The translations under genes were made by a program, and so were the position numbers. Under the pieces are notes generated by a model. The model saw only the letters and a list, made by a program, of their open reading frames with translations. It had not been told where the DNA came from and did no database searches. A stretch of DNA of 64,000 nucleotides from an uncultured Roseburia sp. (GTDB lineage Bacteria; Bacillota; Clostridia; Lachnospirales; Lachnospiraceae). The stretch covers positions 64,403-128,402 of the forward strand of contig CAJUNX010000001.1 in NCBI GenBank assembly GCA_910587865.1, read 5' to 3'. Each line of letters opens with the position of its first letter. The first letter of the stretch is position 1. Below, one piece after another: positions 49,794 through 58,972 of the stretch.

Positions 49794-50150
49794 GGGCTTG
49801 TAATGGTTTCGACAGGGATCATGAAGTCGGAGAAGCGTGCCGCACGGGATGCGTCAAATTCCAAACCTAAAATTAAACGCTGAAGATAATTTAGCATACG
49901 CAGCCTAGCTGCGTGACGCAGTCTTAAGACTGCCTGTCTGATCCGGAGCACCTGCACTCCGGAACCCAGGCATCGACGAATGCAGGAAACGACACCGGTT
50001 AAGCTTTGCGCCGGTGGGCGTACGATGAAGCTACTGAAGCCGGAACTGTGCTTGTGGAGGTCCGGCGGAGGGAATGTCAAAGCATAAGCTAAGCACGTAG
50101 AAGTACGGCAGAGTGGTTTTTGGACACGGGTTCGATTCCCGTCAGGTCCA
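49794..50150 (+). ncRNA. ssrA: transfer-messenger RNA (tmRNA)
   Basis: The 5' end GGGCTTG (49794-49800) pairs with CAGGTCC (50143-50149) to form the acceptor stem, followed by the discriminator A. The conserved TAATGGTTTCGACAGGG and the T-arm GGTTCGATTCCCGTC are present. The tag frame begins at GCT 49879 and ends at TAG 49906-49908, encoding AEDNLAYAA. The CCA end is not encoded in full. With SmpB it rescues stalled ribosomes and tags the product for proteolysis. Confidence 0.97.
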
Positions 50151-50162
50151 TTCGACAGAGAC

Positions 50163-50201
50163 GGGGGTGTTACATGGAGTCATGTGGCAGCCCCGGTTTT
50201 T
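50163..50201 (+). terminator. intrinsic terminator after ssrA
   Basis: A 14-position stem (50163-50176 with 50181-50194, two G-U pairs and one mismatch) with a GAGT loop, followed by GGTTTTT. Confidence 0.9.
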
Positions 50202-50282
50202 CCCTTCGGAGAGGATTTCTTCCGGGAAGAGACAGAAAGAAGCCGCAGGGTTTTTTAAGAAAGAAAAGAGGGATGGGAGAAG

Positions 50283-50891
50283 ATGGCGGAGACGGATCGG
50301 ACACAGGAGATTCAGCCGCAGGCGGATCAGATGGTGGTAAGTGGATTTCTGTTTACAAATGAGGAAGAGGCGAAGCAGGCGCAGAAGGAAGCGGAAGGTA
50401 TCGTTTATATCCGGCAGAAGGTGGATATGGACGAGCCGCTGATGGTGCTGCAGGTGTACAATCAGATGGTAGATCAGAAGCTTTTTGAGACGGAGGTGGG
50501 ACACAGCTACCTGAAAGAACTTTGGGATTATCTGAATTCGATCCCGTTTGTGCGCAAGGAGGAGATCAGACCGATTCCGACGGATCATCCGATCCTTGAG
50601 GCCAGTCTCAGACAGAATGCCAGGCGGATCTACGGGCGGCAGCAGTCAAAGCAGAAGAAGCAGGAAGTGAACGTGGATTATAAGGTCTGGTTCCGCGTCA
50701 TGCTTGCGGTCTGCATTGTGCTCGTAATCGGCATGGGGGCGATGTTTGCGATCACGGCGACATCGGGAACGGCGACGGTCTTAAATTATGAGCAGAAGCT
50801 GATCGACCGCTATGAGGGCTGGGAACAGGAGCTGAATGAGCGGGAGGCTGCGGTGAAAGAGCGCGAGGAGGAGCTTGGAATCCGCGAGTAA
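50283..50891 (+). CDS. membrane protein with C-terminal coiled coil, function unknown
   Basis: A 202-residue protein with a soluble N-terminal domain (about 15-130), one membrane helix (about 136-159, RVMLAVCIVLVIGMGAMFAI) and a charged coiled-coil tail (about 168-200). I do not recognise a family. The ATG at 50283 follows GGGAGAAG. It lies 34 bp before a two-component system and may share its transcript. Confidence 0.75.
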   Translation: MAETDRTQEIQPQADQMVVSGFLFTNEEEAKQAQKEAEGIVYIRQKVDMDEPLMVLQVYNQMVDQKLFETEVGHSYLKELWDYLNSIPFVRKEEIRPIPTDHPILEASLRQNARRIYGRQQSKQKKQEVNVDYKVWFRVMLAVCIVLVIGMGAMFAITATSGTATVLNYEQKLIDRYEGWEQELNEREAAVKEREEELGIRE

Positions 50892-50925
50892 GCGGCGGGG
50901 CATGAAGGGAAAGGAATAGAAATTC

Positions 50926-51612
50926 ATGGATCGAATCAGGATTCTTGTGGTCGATGATGAGAGCCGGATGCGCAAGCTGGTACGGGATTTTCTGACGCGT
51001 CAGGATTATGAGGTGCTTGAGGCGGCCGACGGCGGTGAGGCGCTTGAGATTTTTTACAGGGAAAAGGATATCGCACTGCTGATACTGGATGTCATGATGC
51101 CGGTGAAAAACGGTTTTGAGGTCTGTCGGGAGATCCGCGAAATCTCGGATGTGCCGATTATCATGCTGACGGCGAAGGGAGAGGAGCACGACGAGCTAAG
51201 CGGCTATGAGCTGGGGGCGGATGAGTATATCGCAAAGCCGTTTTCCCCGAAGATTCTTGTCGCGCGGGTCGGCGCCGTGCTGCGGCGCAGCAATAAGCTG
51301 ACAGGGGAGGACGGGCCGCTTTCACGGGGCGGGATTGTGCTCGATAAGGTGGCGCATCTGGTGACCGTGGACGGGGTGCGCGTTGACTTAAGCTTCAAGG
51401 AATTTGAGCTGATGGCGTATTTTCTCGAAAACGAAGGGATTGCGCTCTCGAGAGATAAAATTTTAAACAATGTCTGGAATTACGACTATTTCGGCGATGC
51501 GCGCACGGTTGATACCCACGTGAAAAAGCTTCGATCAAAGATCGGGGCGAAGGGAGAATATATCCGGACTATCTGGGGAATGGGCTACAAATTCGAGGTG
51601 ACGGATGGGTGA
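50926..51612 (+). CDS. OmpR-family response regulator
   Basis: A 228-residue regulator. The receiver domain (about 1-118) has VVDDES, the phosphorylation site Asp55 in LILDVMMP and the Lys in AKPF. A winged-helix DNA-binding domain follows (about 130-226; VDTHVKKLRSKIG and TIWGMGYKFE). The kinase gene starts inside its last codons (ATGGGTGA overlap), so the two form one system. The target genes are not clear; the lipoprotein downstream of the kinase is a candidate. Confidence 0.94.
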   Translation: MDRIRILVVDDESRMRKLVRDFLTRQDYEVLEAADGGEALEIFYREKDIALLILDVMMPVKNGFEVCREIREISDVPIIMLTAKGEEHDELSGYELGADEYIAKPFSPKILVARVGAVLRRSNKLTGEDGPLSRGGIVLDKVAHLVTVDGVRVDLSFKEFELMAYFLENEGIALSRDKILNNVWNYDYFGDARTVDTHVKKLRSKIGAKGEYIRTIWGMGYKFEVTDG

Positions 51613-53164
51613 GAGACAGGTGACGGACGGCGGCGGACGACGCGCACTGCGGTTTGCTCCGATGCTGCAGAACGCACGGCGCGGCTCCCTGACGCGGGAA
51701 ATTGCCGTGATCGCGATCGGGCTGGTGGCGGGCACCGTGATGCTCTGCTGGTTTTTAAATACCGTGTTTCTGGAGCGGTATTATGTCAGAAACAAACAGA
51801 GTGTTCTGCTGTCCGGCTTCCGGATGATTGATGATGCGAGCGTTTCCGGGCGGCTGTATGAGGAAGAGTTTGACGTGGCGTTCGACAATTTATGCGCAAA
51901 CGGAAATATCACCGTGATGATCATCAGCTCGGACCGCGCGATTGTCCGGTCTTCGGTAAATGATACCCAGCAGATGCTGATCGAATTTCTGGATATTATT
52001 TTCGGGGAGAGGGAGAACGAGGTGACCGTGCTCTTACAGGAGGAAAACTGCGTCATACAGCGTCAGACCGACCGGCGTCTGAATTCGGAATATCTGGTGC
52101 TCTACGGGACGCTCTCAAACGGCAATCTCATCCTGATGCGCTCCGCGCTTGAGAGCATCAGGGAAAGCGTGAAGACTTCCAATGAATTCCTGATCTATAT
52201 CGGGATCTTCGCGATCGCGGCCGGCGCGGTGGTGGCAGTGCTCGTGGCGAGGAGGGTGACGACTCCGGTGTTAAAGCTGACGGATATTTCCAGGCGGATG
52301 ACGGAGCTGGATTTCGAGGCAAAGTATACGCCGGCGGGCAGAAAGAGAAACGAGATAGACGAGCTCGGCGCACACATGAATGAAATGTCGCATACGCTGG
52401 AACAGGTGATCGCGGATTTAAAAAGCGCGAACAACCGGCTGCTGCGCGACATTGAGAAAAAGACGCAGATCGATCAGATGCGCCGGGAATTTCTGTCAAA
52501 TGTTTCCCACGAGCTCAAAACGCCGATCGCCCTGATTCAGGGATATGCGGAAGGGCTGATCGAAGGGGTCAGCGAGGACGAGGAGAGCCGCAGCTTTTAC
52601 TGCGGGGTGATCGCGGACGAGGCGGAGAAGATGAATCTGATCGTAAAAAAGCTTCTGACGTTAAGTCAGCTGGAATCCGGCGGCGAGACGGTGATGATGG
52701 AGCGGTTTGACGTGACGGAACTGATTGCGGGTCTGCTTCACTCTGCGGAGATCCTGATGGAGCAGAACGGGATTACGGTCACACAATACCCGCAGCAGCC
52801 GGCCTATGTGTGGGCCGACGAGTTTATGGTGGAGGAGGCGGTCGGGAATTATCTGAGCAATGCCATCCACTATGCAAAAGGGAAAAAGGAGATCGCCGTG
52901 CGCTATGAGACGCATCCCGGTGTCCTGCGTGTCTGCGTCTATAATTCCGGGGATCCGATTCCGGAGGATGAGCTTGGAAAAATATGGAATAAATTCTATA
53001 AAGTGGATAAAGCGCGCACCAGGGAATACGGCGGAAGCGGGATCGGTCTGTCGATTGTAAAGGCTGTCATGGAGGCGTTTCACCGGGAATGCGGCGTAAT
53101 CAATAAAAAAGACGGAGTGGAGTTCTGGTTTGAGCTGGATACAGAGAGCCGGATTACAGAATAA
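51605..53164 (+). CDS. sensor histidine kinase
   Basis: A 519-residue membrane kinase. Two membrane helices (about 33-52 and 195-215) enclose an external sensor region of about 140 residues. HAMP follows (RRVTTPVLKLTDISRRMTEL), then HisKA with the phospho-acceptor His302 in SNVSHELKTP. The HATPase domain has NYLSNAIHYA and GSGIGLSIVKAV. It is a PhoR/VanS-like kinase paired with the preceding regulator. The ligand is not apparent. Confidence 0.94.
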   Translation: MGERQVTDGGGRRALRFAPMLQNARRGSLTREIAVIAIGLVAGTVMLCWFLNTVFLERYYVRNKQSVLLSGFRMIDDASVSGRLYEEEFDVAFDNLCANGNITVMIISSDRAIVRSSVNDTQQMLIEFLDIIFGERENEVTVLLQEENCVIQRQTDRRLNSEYLVLYGTLSNGNLILMRSALESIRESVKTSNEFLIYIGIFAIAAGAVVAVLVARRVTTPVLKLTDISRRMTELDFEAKYTPAGRKRNEIDELGAHMNEMSHTLEQVIADLKSANNRLLRDIEKKTQIDQMRREFLSNVSHELKTPIALIQGYAEGLIEGVSEDEESRSFYCGVIADEAEKMNLIVKKLLTLSQLESGGETVMMERFDVTELIAGLLHSAEILMEQNGITVTQYPQQPAYVWADEFMVEEAVGNYLSNAIHYAKGKKEIAVRYETHPGVLRVCVYNSGDPIPEDELGKIWNKFYKVDKARTREYGGSGIGLSIVKAVMEAFHRECGVINKKDGVEFWFELDTESRITE

Positions 53165-53240
53165 ATATATTTTCCTGTTGCCTTATTTTCACAGAAATGC
53201 TAACATAAATATAGCTTAGAACAAAGTTGTGAGGATGCGT

Positions 53241-53975
53241 ATGAAAAGAAAGATACTGATGACAGCCGCAGTGCTGGCGGTGATGCTGCTGCCCGCAGGA
53301 TGCGGGCCGAAGGCTTACGAGCTTACGGAGAAGGAAGAGAGCCTGATTGTTAATTACTCGGCGCATGTAGTTGCAAAGTACAACCGATTTCAGACAGAGG
53401 GGCTGAAGTATGTGAATCCGGATGCGGAGGAGCCTGTATCCACAGAGGAGAGCATTCCGGAAACGCCCGAGCCGACCGAAGAGCCGGAGGAGACCGGGAG
53501 CGGTGCGCCTGCGGAAACTTTGGACGGAGAGGACGCTGCACCTGAGACGGATGAGGCTCCCGCGATGCAGACGGCAACGCTTGATCAGCTGTTCGGATCC
53601 GGGATATTTCATATTACATATGAAGGAGCGCATCTTGCGGACAGCTATGTGGAGAGTACATATTTTGCGATGTATCCGGATCCGGGATATCAGTATCTGA
53701 TTCTGGATTTTACGGTTGCGAATGGAGGGGACGTGTCTGCGGAGGCGGATTTCCTGTCGTCGGAAACGGTCTTTCATGCGACAGTGAACGGGGAGTATAC
53801 CGCGGTATCGGCGCCCACGATGCTGACGGAGGATTTTACCTGTTTTCGGGCGACGCTCGGAGCGGGGGAGTCCGGTAAATCCGTTCTGATTTTCCAGGTG
53901 CCTGTTTCACTGACAGAGGTGAATGAGCTGGAGCTTGTAGTGAATACCGGAGAGGACTATCAGGTCATTTTGTAA
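53241..53975 (+). CDS. lipoprotein with DUF4352-like domain
   Basis: A 244-residue lipoprotein with signal MKRKILMTAAVLAVML and lipobox LPAGC. An acidic Pro/Glu/Thr linker (about 58-108) precedes an immunoglobulin-like beta domain (about 115-244; YLILDFTVANGGDVSAEADF) of the type seen in DUF4352 proteins. The ATG at 53241 is chosen for GTGAGG 6 nt upstream. It follows the two-component system by 76 bp and may be its target or co-sensor. Confidence 0.8.
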   Translation: MKRKILMTAAVLAVMLLPAGCGPKAYELTEKEESLIVNYSAHVVAKYNRFQTEGLKYVNPDAEEPVSTEESIPETPEPTEEPEETGSGAPAETLDGEDAAPETDEAPAMQTATLDQLFGSGIFHITYEGAHLADSYVESTYFAMYPDPGYQYLILDFTVANGGDVSAEADFLSSETVFHATVNGEYTAVSAPTMLTEDFTCFRATLGAGESGKSVLIFQVPVSLTEVNELELVVNTGEDYQVIL

Positions 53976-54038
53976 CGGGACGAAAAATAATGCATTTCCG
54001 ATATGATTATGTTATAATGATACGCAGGAGGAGAGATC

Positions 54039-54947
54039 ATGGATACAAATATTCTTTTGGAGTCAGGTACGAATGAACTGGAGGTGTTAGAGTTTACTCT
54101 GGGGAAGAGTCACTACGGGATTAACGTCGCGAAGATCAAGGAGATTTTAAGCTATCAGCCCATCACGCCGGTGCCGAATTCGCACCCGAGCATTGAAGGA
54201 ATTTTTATGCCGCGCGATGTGATGATTACGGTGGTGGATTTAAAGCACTGCCTGGGTGTGATGGATGACGTCCGGGAGGGCGGCCTGTTTATTATCACGA
54301 ATTTCAACAAACTCAATATCGCGTTCCATGTGGACGGGGTACTCGGGATTCACAGGGTATCGTGGGAGTCCATCATCATGCCGGATTCCACGATCAATAC
54401 GGAGGATAACAGCGCATCCACCGGTATTATCAAGATGGATGACAAACTGATTATCATTCTTGATTTTGAGAAGATTGTGTCCGATATCAGTCCGGAGACA
54501 GGGCTTAAGATATCGGATGTGGAGAATATGACGGAGCGCGAGAGGTGCGACTCGCCGATTCTGGTTGCGGAGGACTCGCCGCTTCTTAGCAGACTGATTA
54601 CCGACTGCCTGAAGAAGGCGGGATATACGAATCTGATTGTCACAGCGAACGGTCAGGAGGCATGGGATAAACTGTGTGCGTATGCGAGAGCCGGCAATGT
54701 TAAGGATAAGGTGCACTGCATTATCACGGATATTGAGATGCCTCTGATGGACGGACACCGGCTCACGAAGCTGGTAAAGAGTGATGATGATATGAAGAGC
54801 ATTCCGCTGATCATCTTCTCATCGCTGGTCAACGAAGAGATGCGGGTGAAAGGCGCGAAGCTTGGGGCGGATGCCCAGCTGACCAAGCCGGAGATCGGTA
54901 ATCTTGTCGCTGCGATCGATGACCTGATTGACAAGAGTATGGATTAA
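54039..54947 (+). CDS. cheV: chemotaxis protein CheV
   Basis: A 302-residue protein with a CheW-like coupling domain (about 10-160; LGKSHYGINVAKIKEILSYQPITPVPN) fused to a receiver domain (about 178-300). The receiver has AEDSPLL, the phosphorylation site Asp231 in CIITDIEMPLMDGH, and the Lys in LTKPEI. CheV links receptors to CheA and helps adaptation. The ATG follows CAGGAGGAG; a TATAAT lies at 54013-54018 without a clear -35. No cheA, cheW or receptor is in this window. Confidence 0.94.
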   Translation: MDTNILLESGTNELEVLEFTLGKSHYGINVAKIKEILSYQPITPVPNSHPSIEGIFMPRDVMITVVDLKHCLGVMDDVREGGLFIITNFNKLNIAFHVDGVLGIHRVSWESIIMPDSTINTEDNSASTGIIKMDDKLIIILDFEKIVSDISPETGLKISDVENMTERERCDSPILVAEDSPLLSRLITDCLKKAGYTNLIVTANGQEAWDKLCAYARAGNVKDKVHCIITDIEMPLMDGHRLTKLVKSDDDMKSIPLIIFSSLVNEEMRVKGAKLGADAQLTKPEIGNLVAAIDDLIDKSMD

Positions 54948-54956
54948 GCAGTAAGA

Positions 54957-54983
54957 GGGGATGTGATGAATCATCACATCCCC
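54957..54983 (+). promoter_or_regulatory. perfect hairpin between cheV and the next gene
   Basis: GGGGATGTGATG-AAT-CATCACATCCCC is a perfect 12-bp stem with a 3-nt loop. The following GATTTGAG is a poor U-tract, so termination would be weak; it may attenuate readthrough or stabilise the mRNA. Confidence 0.6.
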
Positions 54984-55014
54984 GATTTGAGTCAGAGGGC
55001 GAAGGAGGTATAGG

Positions 55015-56682
55015 ATGAGCGGAACAGAAGATTATCTGGATGGTTTACTGAATTCGTTGGACAAAGATGCGATACCACAGGACACAGAGACAGAGAGAGA
55101 ACCCAGGGAGGAAGTTTTGGCAGACGCGGAAAATAAGAAGGATGACATAAATACAGGGGAGGATTATCTGGACTCGCTGGAGGAAGATATTCTCTCCGGG
55201 GACAGCACGGACGATTTTATACGGCAGTTCGAGGAAGAGCTTGAGCAGGAGGGAATGCAGGATGCGCCGGCAGGGGATCCGCTCGGGGAAGATGATACGC
55301 TGTTCGGAAGTCTGGATGACATTGTCAACAGTGTAAAGGAACGTATGCAGGACGGAGACGATTTTCTCGGACACGATGACATCATGGTGGATACCATCGG
55401 GGATGAGCCCGGTATTCCGTCTATGTCGGATGCGATGGCAGACATTTCCGACGGGATGGAGGATGAGGATATTGTTCCGGCCGAGGTAAATCCCGACGGA
55501 TTCGGCACCGAGGATCCGGAGTTTGCGGAGCTTTTCCGCACGGACGGCGAGCTGCCGGATATCGAGGATCTGCTGGGAAGCGATTTCGGGGATGCGGGTC
55601 TTTCCGGTGATGATTCGAAGGATTTATATGACGGTGAGGAGCCGGAATTCCCGATCGGCAGTCTTGAGGAGATTTTAGGAATGGAAGATGAGCCTGCGAA
55701 ACCGGCGGAAGCGGCGGAACCGGCTGCGCCGAAAGAGACGGCCGATAAGGAAGAGAAGAAAGAGAAAAAAGAAAAGAAAAAGAAAGAAAAAGCGGAGAAG
55801 AAGGAAAAGGTGGACAAAAAAGCACAGAAGAAGGAAAAGGGAGAATCGGCCGGATTTTTCCATAAGCTTTCCAACGCGCTTTTCGAGGAAAGTGACAAAG
55901 ACGGGCAGCCGGCTGCAACGGAAGAGAAAAAAACCGATGTGTCCGATGAGAATCTGCAGATTCTCCAGCAGCTCGAAGGAGATATGGTAATCGACGTGCA
56001 GCAGGAGAAAAAGAGCGCGGACGATGAGAAGGCGAAGAAGAAAGAGGCTGCCAAAAAAGCGAAAAAGGAGAAGAAGGAGCAGGCGAAAAAGGAGCGCGAG
56101 GCGAAGAAAAAGAGCAAACCCAAAAAAGAAAAGAAGCCGAAGCAGCCGAAGGAGGCGGACAAATCAAAGCCGCTGCCGAAAAAGCCGGTGTTCCTGATCT
56201 TTTTGATGACAGGCTCTTTCCTGGCGCTGGTGCTGTTTGGGATAAAGTATTCCGGATATGCGGGGAGCAGATCACGGGCGGCCGGCTTTTATGCCAGAGG
56301 GGATTATGAGGCGGCTTACCGGGAGCTTTCCGGACTTGAGATCGCGGATGACGATAAGGATGTGTTTGAGAAATACCGTATTCTGGCTAATGCATCGGGC
56401 GAGTACAGTGCATATGAGAGTTTCCGCGATGCCGAAATCCATGATATGGCGCTGGATGCCCTGATCCGCACGGTCGGCCGCTGTGAGAAGTATCGGTCGG
56501 ATGCGCAGGCTTACAGGTGCGAAGGTGAGCTGGACGGCGTGAGGAGCCGGGCTGTCGCGGCGCTTGCAGAATTCGGGGTGTCGGAGGAGCGTGCGCTTGA
56601 GCTGTATGCCGGTGCGGACAGAGAGGCATATTCGGCGGAGCTGTATGCGATACTGGCGGAAAACGGTTATGTGATGGAATAG
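55015..56682 (+). CDS. large charged single-span membrane protein, function unknown
   Basis: A 555-residue protein. The N-terminal 235 residues are strongly acidic and probably disordered, with repeated short motifs such as EDYLDGLLNSLD and EDYLDSLEED. Residues about 240-388 are Lys/Glu/Ala-rich coiled coil. One membrane helix follows (about 391-411, VFLIFLMTGSFLALVLFGIKYS), and a helical, TPR-like C-terminal domain ends the protein. I do not recognise a family. The ATG follows AAGGAGG. It comes after cheV and a hairpin; a link to the chemotaxis array is possible but unproven. Confidence 0.75.
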   Translation: MSGTEDYLDGLLNSLDKDAIPQDTETEREPREEVLADAENKKDDINTGEDYLDSLEEDILSGDSTDDFIRQFEEELEQEGMQDAPAGDPLGEDDTLFGSLDDIVNSVKERMQDGDDFLGHDDIMVDTIGDEPGIPSMSDAMADISDGMEDEDIVPAEVNPDGFGTEDPEFAELFRTDGELPDIEDLLGSDFGDAGLSGDDSKDLYDGEEPEFPIGSLEEILGMEDEPAKPAEAAEPAAPKETADKEEKKEKKEKKKKEKAEKKEKVDKKAQKKEKGESAGFFHKLSNALFEESDKDGQPAATEEKKTDVSDENLQILQQLEGDMVIDVQQEKKSADDEKAKKKEAAKKAKKEKKEQAKKEREAKKKSKPKKEKKPKQPKEADKSKPLPKKPVFLIFLMTGSFLALVLFGIKYSGYAGSRSRAAGFYARGDYEAAYRELSGLEIADDDKDVFEKYRILANASGEYSAYESFRDAEIHDMALDALIRTVGRCEKYRSDAQAYRCEGELDGVRSRAVAALAEFGVSEERALELYAGADREAYSAELYAILAENGYVME

Positions 56683-56691
56683 GACGGACGA

Positions 56692-57303
56692 ATGATAGCG
56701 ATTATTGACTATGATGCCGGCAATCTGAAAAGTGTGGAAAAGGCGTTCGGTGCGCTGGATCAGGAATGTGTGATTACAGGTGACGGCAGAAAGATCCTTG
56801 CGGCGGACCGGGTCGTGCTTCCGGGGGTGGGCGCGTTTGGCGCCGCTATGGAACAGTTAAGACAGCGCGGGTTAGATCAGGTGATCCGGGAGGTCGTATG
56901 GCAGAAAAAACCGTTTCTGGGGATCTGCCTGGGGATGCAGCTTCTGTTTGAGGGAAGCGAGGAGAACGGCGGAGCGGAGGGACTTGGTCTGCTTGGCGGT
57001 GCGATACGAAAGATCCCTGAATGCGACGGACTTAAGATTCCGCATATCGGGTGGAATTCACTGGAGCTTTCGAATCGGGGGCGTCTGTTTGTGGGCGAGG
57101 AAACGCCGTATGTCTATTTCGTGCACTCCTATTATCTGCAGGCATCGGACGAATCGATCGTGAAGGCAAAGACAGAGTATGGGGTGACGATTCACGCTTC
57201 CGTGGAGCAGGATCAGATCTTTGCGTGTCAGTTTCATCCGGAAAAGAGCGGGAGGACAGGGCTGCGGATTCTGCAAAGATTTGCGGAAGTACAGGCCGGT
57301 TAG
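56692..57303 (+). CDS. hisH: imidazole glycerol phosphate synthase glutaminase subunit
   Basis: A 203-residue class I glutamine amidotransferase that supplies ammonia to HisF. The catalytic Cys79 is in GICLGMQ and the His-Glu pair in QFHPEKSG; PGVGAFGAAM forms the oxyanion region. Together with HisF, 43 bp downstream, it makes imidazole glycerol phosphate in histidine biosynthesis. The other his genes are not nearby. Confidence 0.96.
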   Translation: MIAIIDYDAGNLKSVEKAFGALDQECVITGDGRKILAADRVVLPGVGAFGAAMEQLRQRGLDQVIREVVWQKKPFLGICLGMQLLFEGSEENGGAEGLGLLGGAIRKIPECDGLKIPHIGWNSLELSNRGRLFVGEETPYVYFVHSYYLQASDESIVKAKTEYGVTIHASVEQDQIFACQFHPEKSGRTGLRILQRFAEVQAG

Positions 57304-57346
57304 GCAGTGTGAGCCGCAGCCGGGAAGGCACGGCGGGAGGCGGAGA

Positions 57347-58111
57347 ATGTTTACAAAGAGGATTATACCGTGTCTGGACGTGAAGGACGGACGTGTGGTT
57401 AAGGGCGTTAATTTTGTGGATTTAAGAGATGCAGGGGATCCGGTTGAGATCGCGGAGGCTTACGATGCCGCAGGCGCGGATGAGCTGGTATTTCTTGATA
57501 TCACGGCGACCTCGGATGCCAGGGAGACGGTTGCGGATATGGTGCGCAGGGTTGCCCAGAAGGTTTTTATTCCGTTTACGGTCGGCGGGGGAATCCGCAC
57601 GGTGGAGGATTTTAAGGCGCTGCTTCGCGAGGGGGCGGATAAGATTTCGATCAATTCCGCTGCGATTAACCGGCCAGGGCTGATCTCGGAGGCGGCGGAT
57701 AAGTTTGGCAGCCAGTGTGTGGTCCTCGCGATCGACGCGCACCGGCGGGCGGACGGGAGCGGCTGGAATATATACAAAAACGGCGGCAGGATCGACACCG
57801 GGATCGATGCGGTGGAATGGGCCGTGCGGGCAGAACGGCTCGGCGCCGGGGAGATTCTTCTGACCAGTATGGACTGCGACGGGACGAAGGCCGGGTATGA
57901 CATTGAACTGACCAGGCGGATCGCGGACAGTGTGTCGATCCCGGTGATCGCCTCCGGCGGGGCAGGAACGAAGGAACATTTTTATGAGGCGTTTTCGGCC
58001 GGGGGAGCGGATGCCGCTCTCGCCGCATCGCTTTTTCATTACAAAGAGCTGGAGATTGCGGAGCTCAAGGAGTATCTGGCACAGCGGGGCATACCGGTGC
58101 GGCAGATGTAG
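57347..58111 (+). CDS. hisF: imidazole glycerol phosphate synthase cyclase subunit
   Basis: A 254-residue TIM barrel starting MFTKRIIPCLDVKDGRVVKG, with catalytic Asp11. VGGGIRTVED and VIASGGAGTKEH are the phosphate-binding loops, and VLAIDAHRRADGSGWN carries the second catalytic Asp. The ATG at 57347 is supported by this invariant N-terminus and the upstream GGGAGGCGGAGA; longer frames overlap hisH. It is cotranscribed with hisH. Confidence 0.97.
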   Translation: MFTKRIIPCLDVKDGRVVKGVNFVDLRDAGDPVEIAEAYDAAGADELVFLDITATSDARETVADMVRRVAQKVFIPFTVGGGIRTVEDFKALLREGADKISINSAAINRPGLISEAADKFGSQCVVLAIDAHRRADGSGWNIYKNGGRIDTGIDAVEWAVRAERLGAGEILLTSMDCDGTKAGYDIELTRRIADSVSIPVIASGGAGTKEHFYEAFSAGGADAALAASLFHYKELEIAELKEYLAQRGIPVRQM

Positions 58112-58141
58112 AAAAATACAAAAGACAGTGGGGTGATGTTT

Positions 58142-58822
58142 GTGGCGATGATAACGAATGACTGGCTGCCCGCCATGGAGGCGGAATTTAAAAAGCCGTA
58201 TTATCGGGAGCTCTATCAGTTTGTGAGGGAGGAATACAGCCGGGCCGTGGTCTATCCGCCGGCGGACGATATTTTCAATGCGTTTCATTTTACGCCGCTC
58301 GGAAAGGTGAAGGTGCTGCTGCTCGGTCAGGATCCGTATCACAATGTGAATCAGGCGCACGGGTTGTCTTTTTCCGTGCTGCCGGAACAAAAGGACATTC
58401 CGCCTTCGCTGCAGAACATTTACAAGGAGCTTCACGACGATCTGGGGTGCTATATTCCCAATAACGGATATCTGAAAAAATGGGCCGACCAGGGGGTGCT
58501 GCTGCTAAATACGGTGCTTACCGTGCGAGCACACCAGGCAAATTCTCATCAGGGCAGAGGATGGGAACAATTCACGGATGCCGTCATCCAGGCGGTAAAC
58601 AATGAGGATCGTCCCCTGGTCTGTTTCCTGTGGGGGAGGCCGGCGCAGATGAAGGCGCCGATGCTTGATCATCCGAAGCATCTCGTGCTGAAAGCGCCGC
58701 ATCCGAGTCCGCTCTCCGCGCACCGGGGATTTTTCGGATGTAAGCATTTCAGCAGGGCGAACGAGTTTCTCAGGGAGAACGGCGTGGAGCCGATCGACTG
58801 GCAGATTGAGAACATCCCGTGA
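58142..58822 (+). CDS. ung: uracil-DNA glycosylase, family 1
   Basis: About 226 residues; removes uracil from DNA. The water-activating loop GQDPYHNVNQAHGLSFSV and the DNA-intercalation loop APHPSPLSAHRGFFGC are intact. I place the start at GTG 58142, 8 nt after GTGGGG; ATG 58136 and ATG 58148 are alternatives. The gene end is partly duplicated 41 bp downstream. Confidence 0.95.
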   Translation: MAMITNDWLPAMEAEFKKPYYRELYQFVREEYSRAVVYPPADDIFNAFHFTPLGKVKVLLLGQDPYHNVNQAHGLSFSVLPEQKDIPPSLQNIYKELHDDLGCYIPNNGYLKKWADQGVLLLNTVLTVRAHQANSHQGRGWEQFTDAVIQAVNNEDRPLVCFLWGRPAQMKAPMLDHPKHLVLKAPHPSPLSAHRGFFGCKHFSRANEFLRENGVEPIDWQIENIP

Positions 58823-58863
58823 AGTGTTCTGAAGCTGACGGGCGGATTGGGAACATCCCGTGA
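58801..58863. repeat. 22-bp direct repeat of the ung 3' end
   Basis: The last 22 bp of ung (58801-58822, including TGA) recur at 58842-58863 with two mismatches. The second copy is non-coding. Confidence 0.85.
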
Positions 58864-58972
58864 GGTTTCCGGGGAGTGTCCGCCAGAGGAAAAGACGGCG
58901 CAGGCACTGCGGAATACGGGATAAAATGACGATATAAAGAAAAAGAGCAGTCTGAAGAGAGGAGTGAGCGCA

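Noticed and set aside
49712..50080. 122-codon frame on the - strand
   Set aside because: Antisense to the smpB end and tmRNA.
55164..56162. 332-codon Ser/Phe-rich frame on the - strand
   Set aside because: Mirror of the Lys/Glu-rich coding region on the + strand (AAG/GAA codons read backwards as CTT/TTC).
57422..58435. 337-codon frame on the - strand
   Set aside because: Antisense to hisF and ung, both clear genes.
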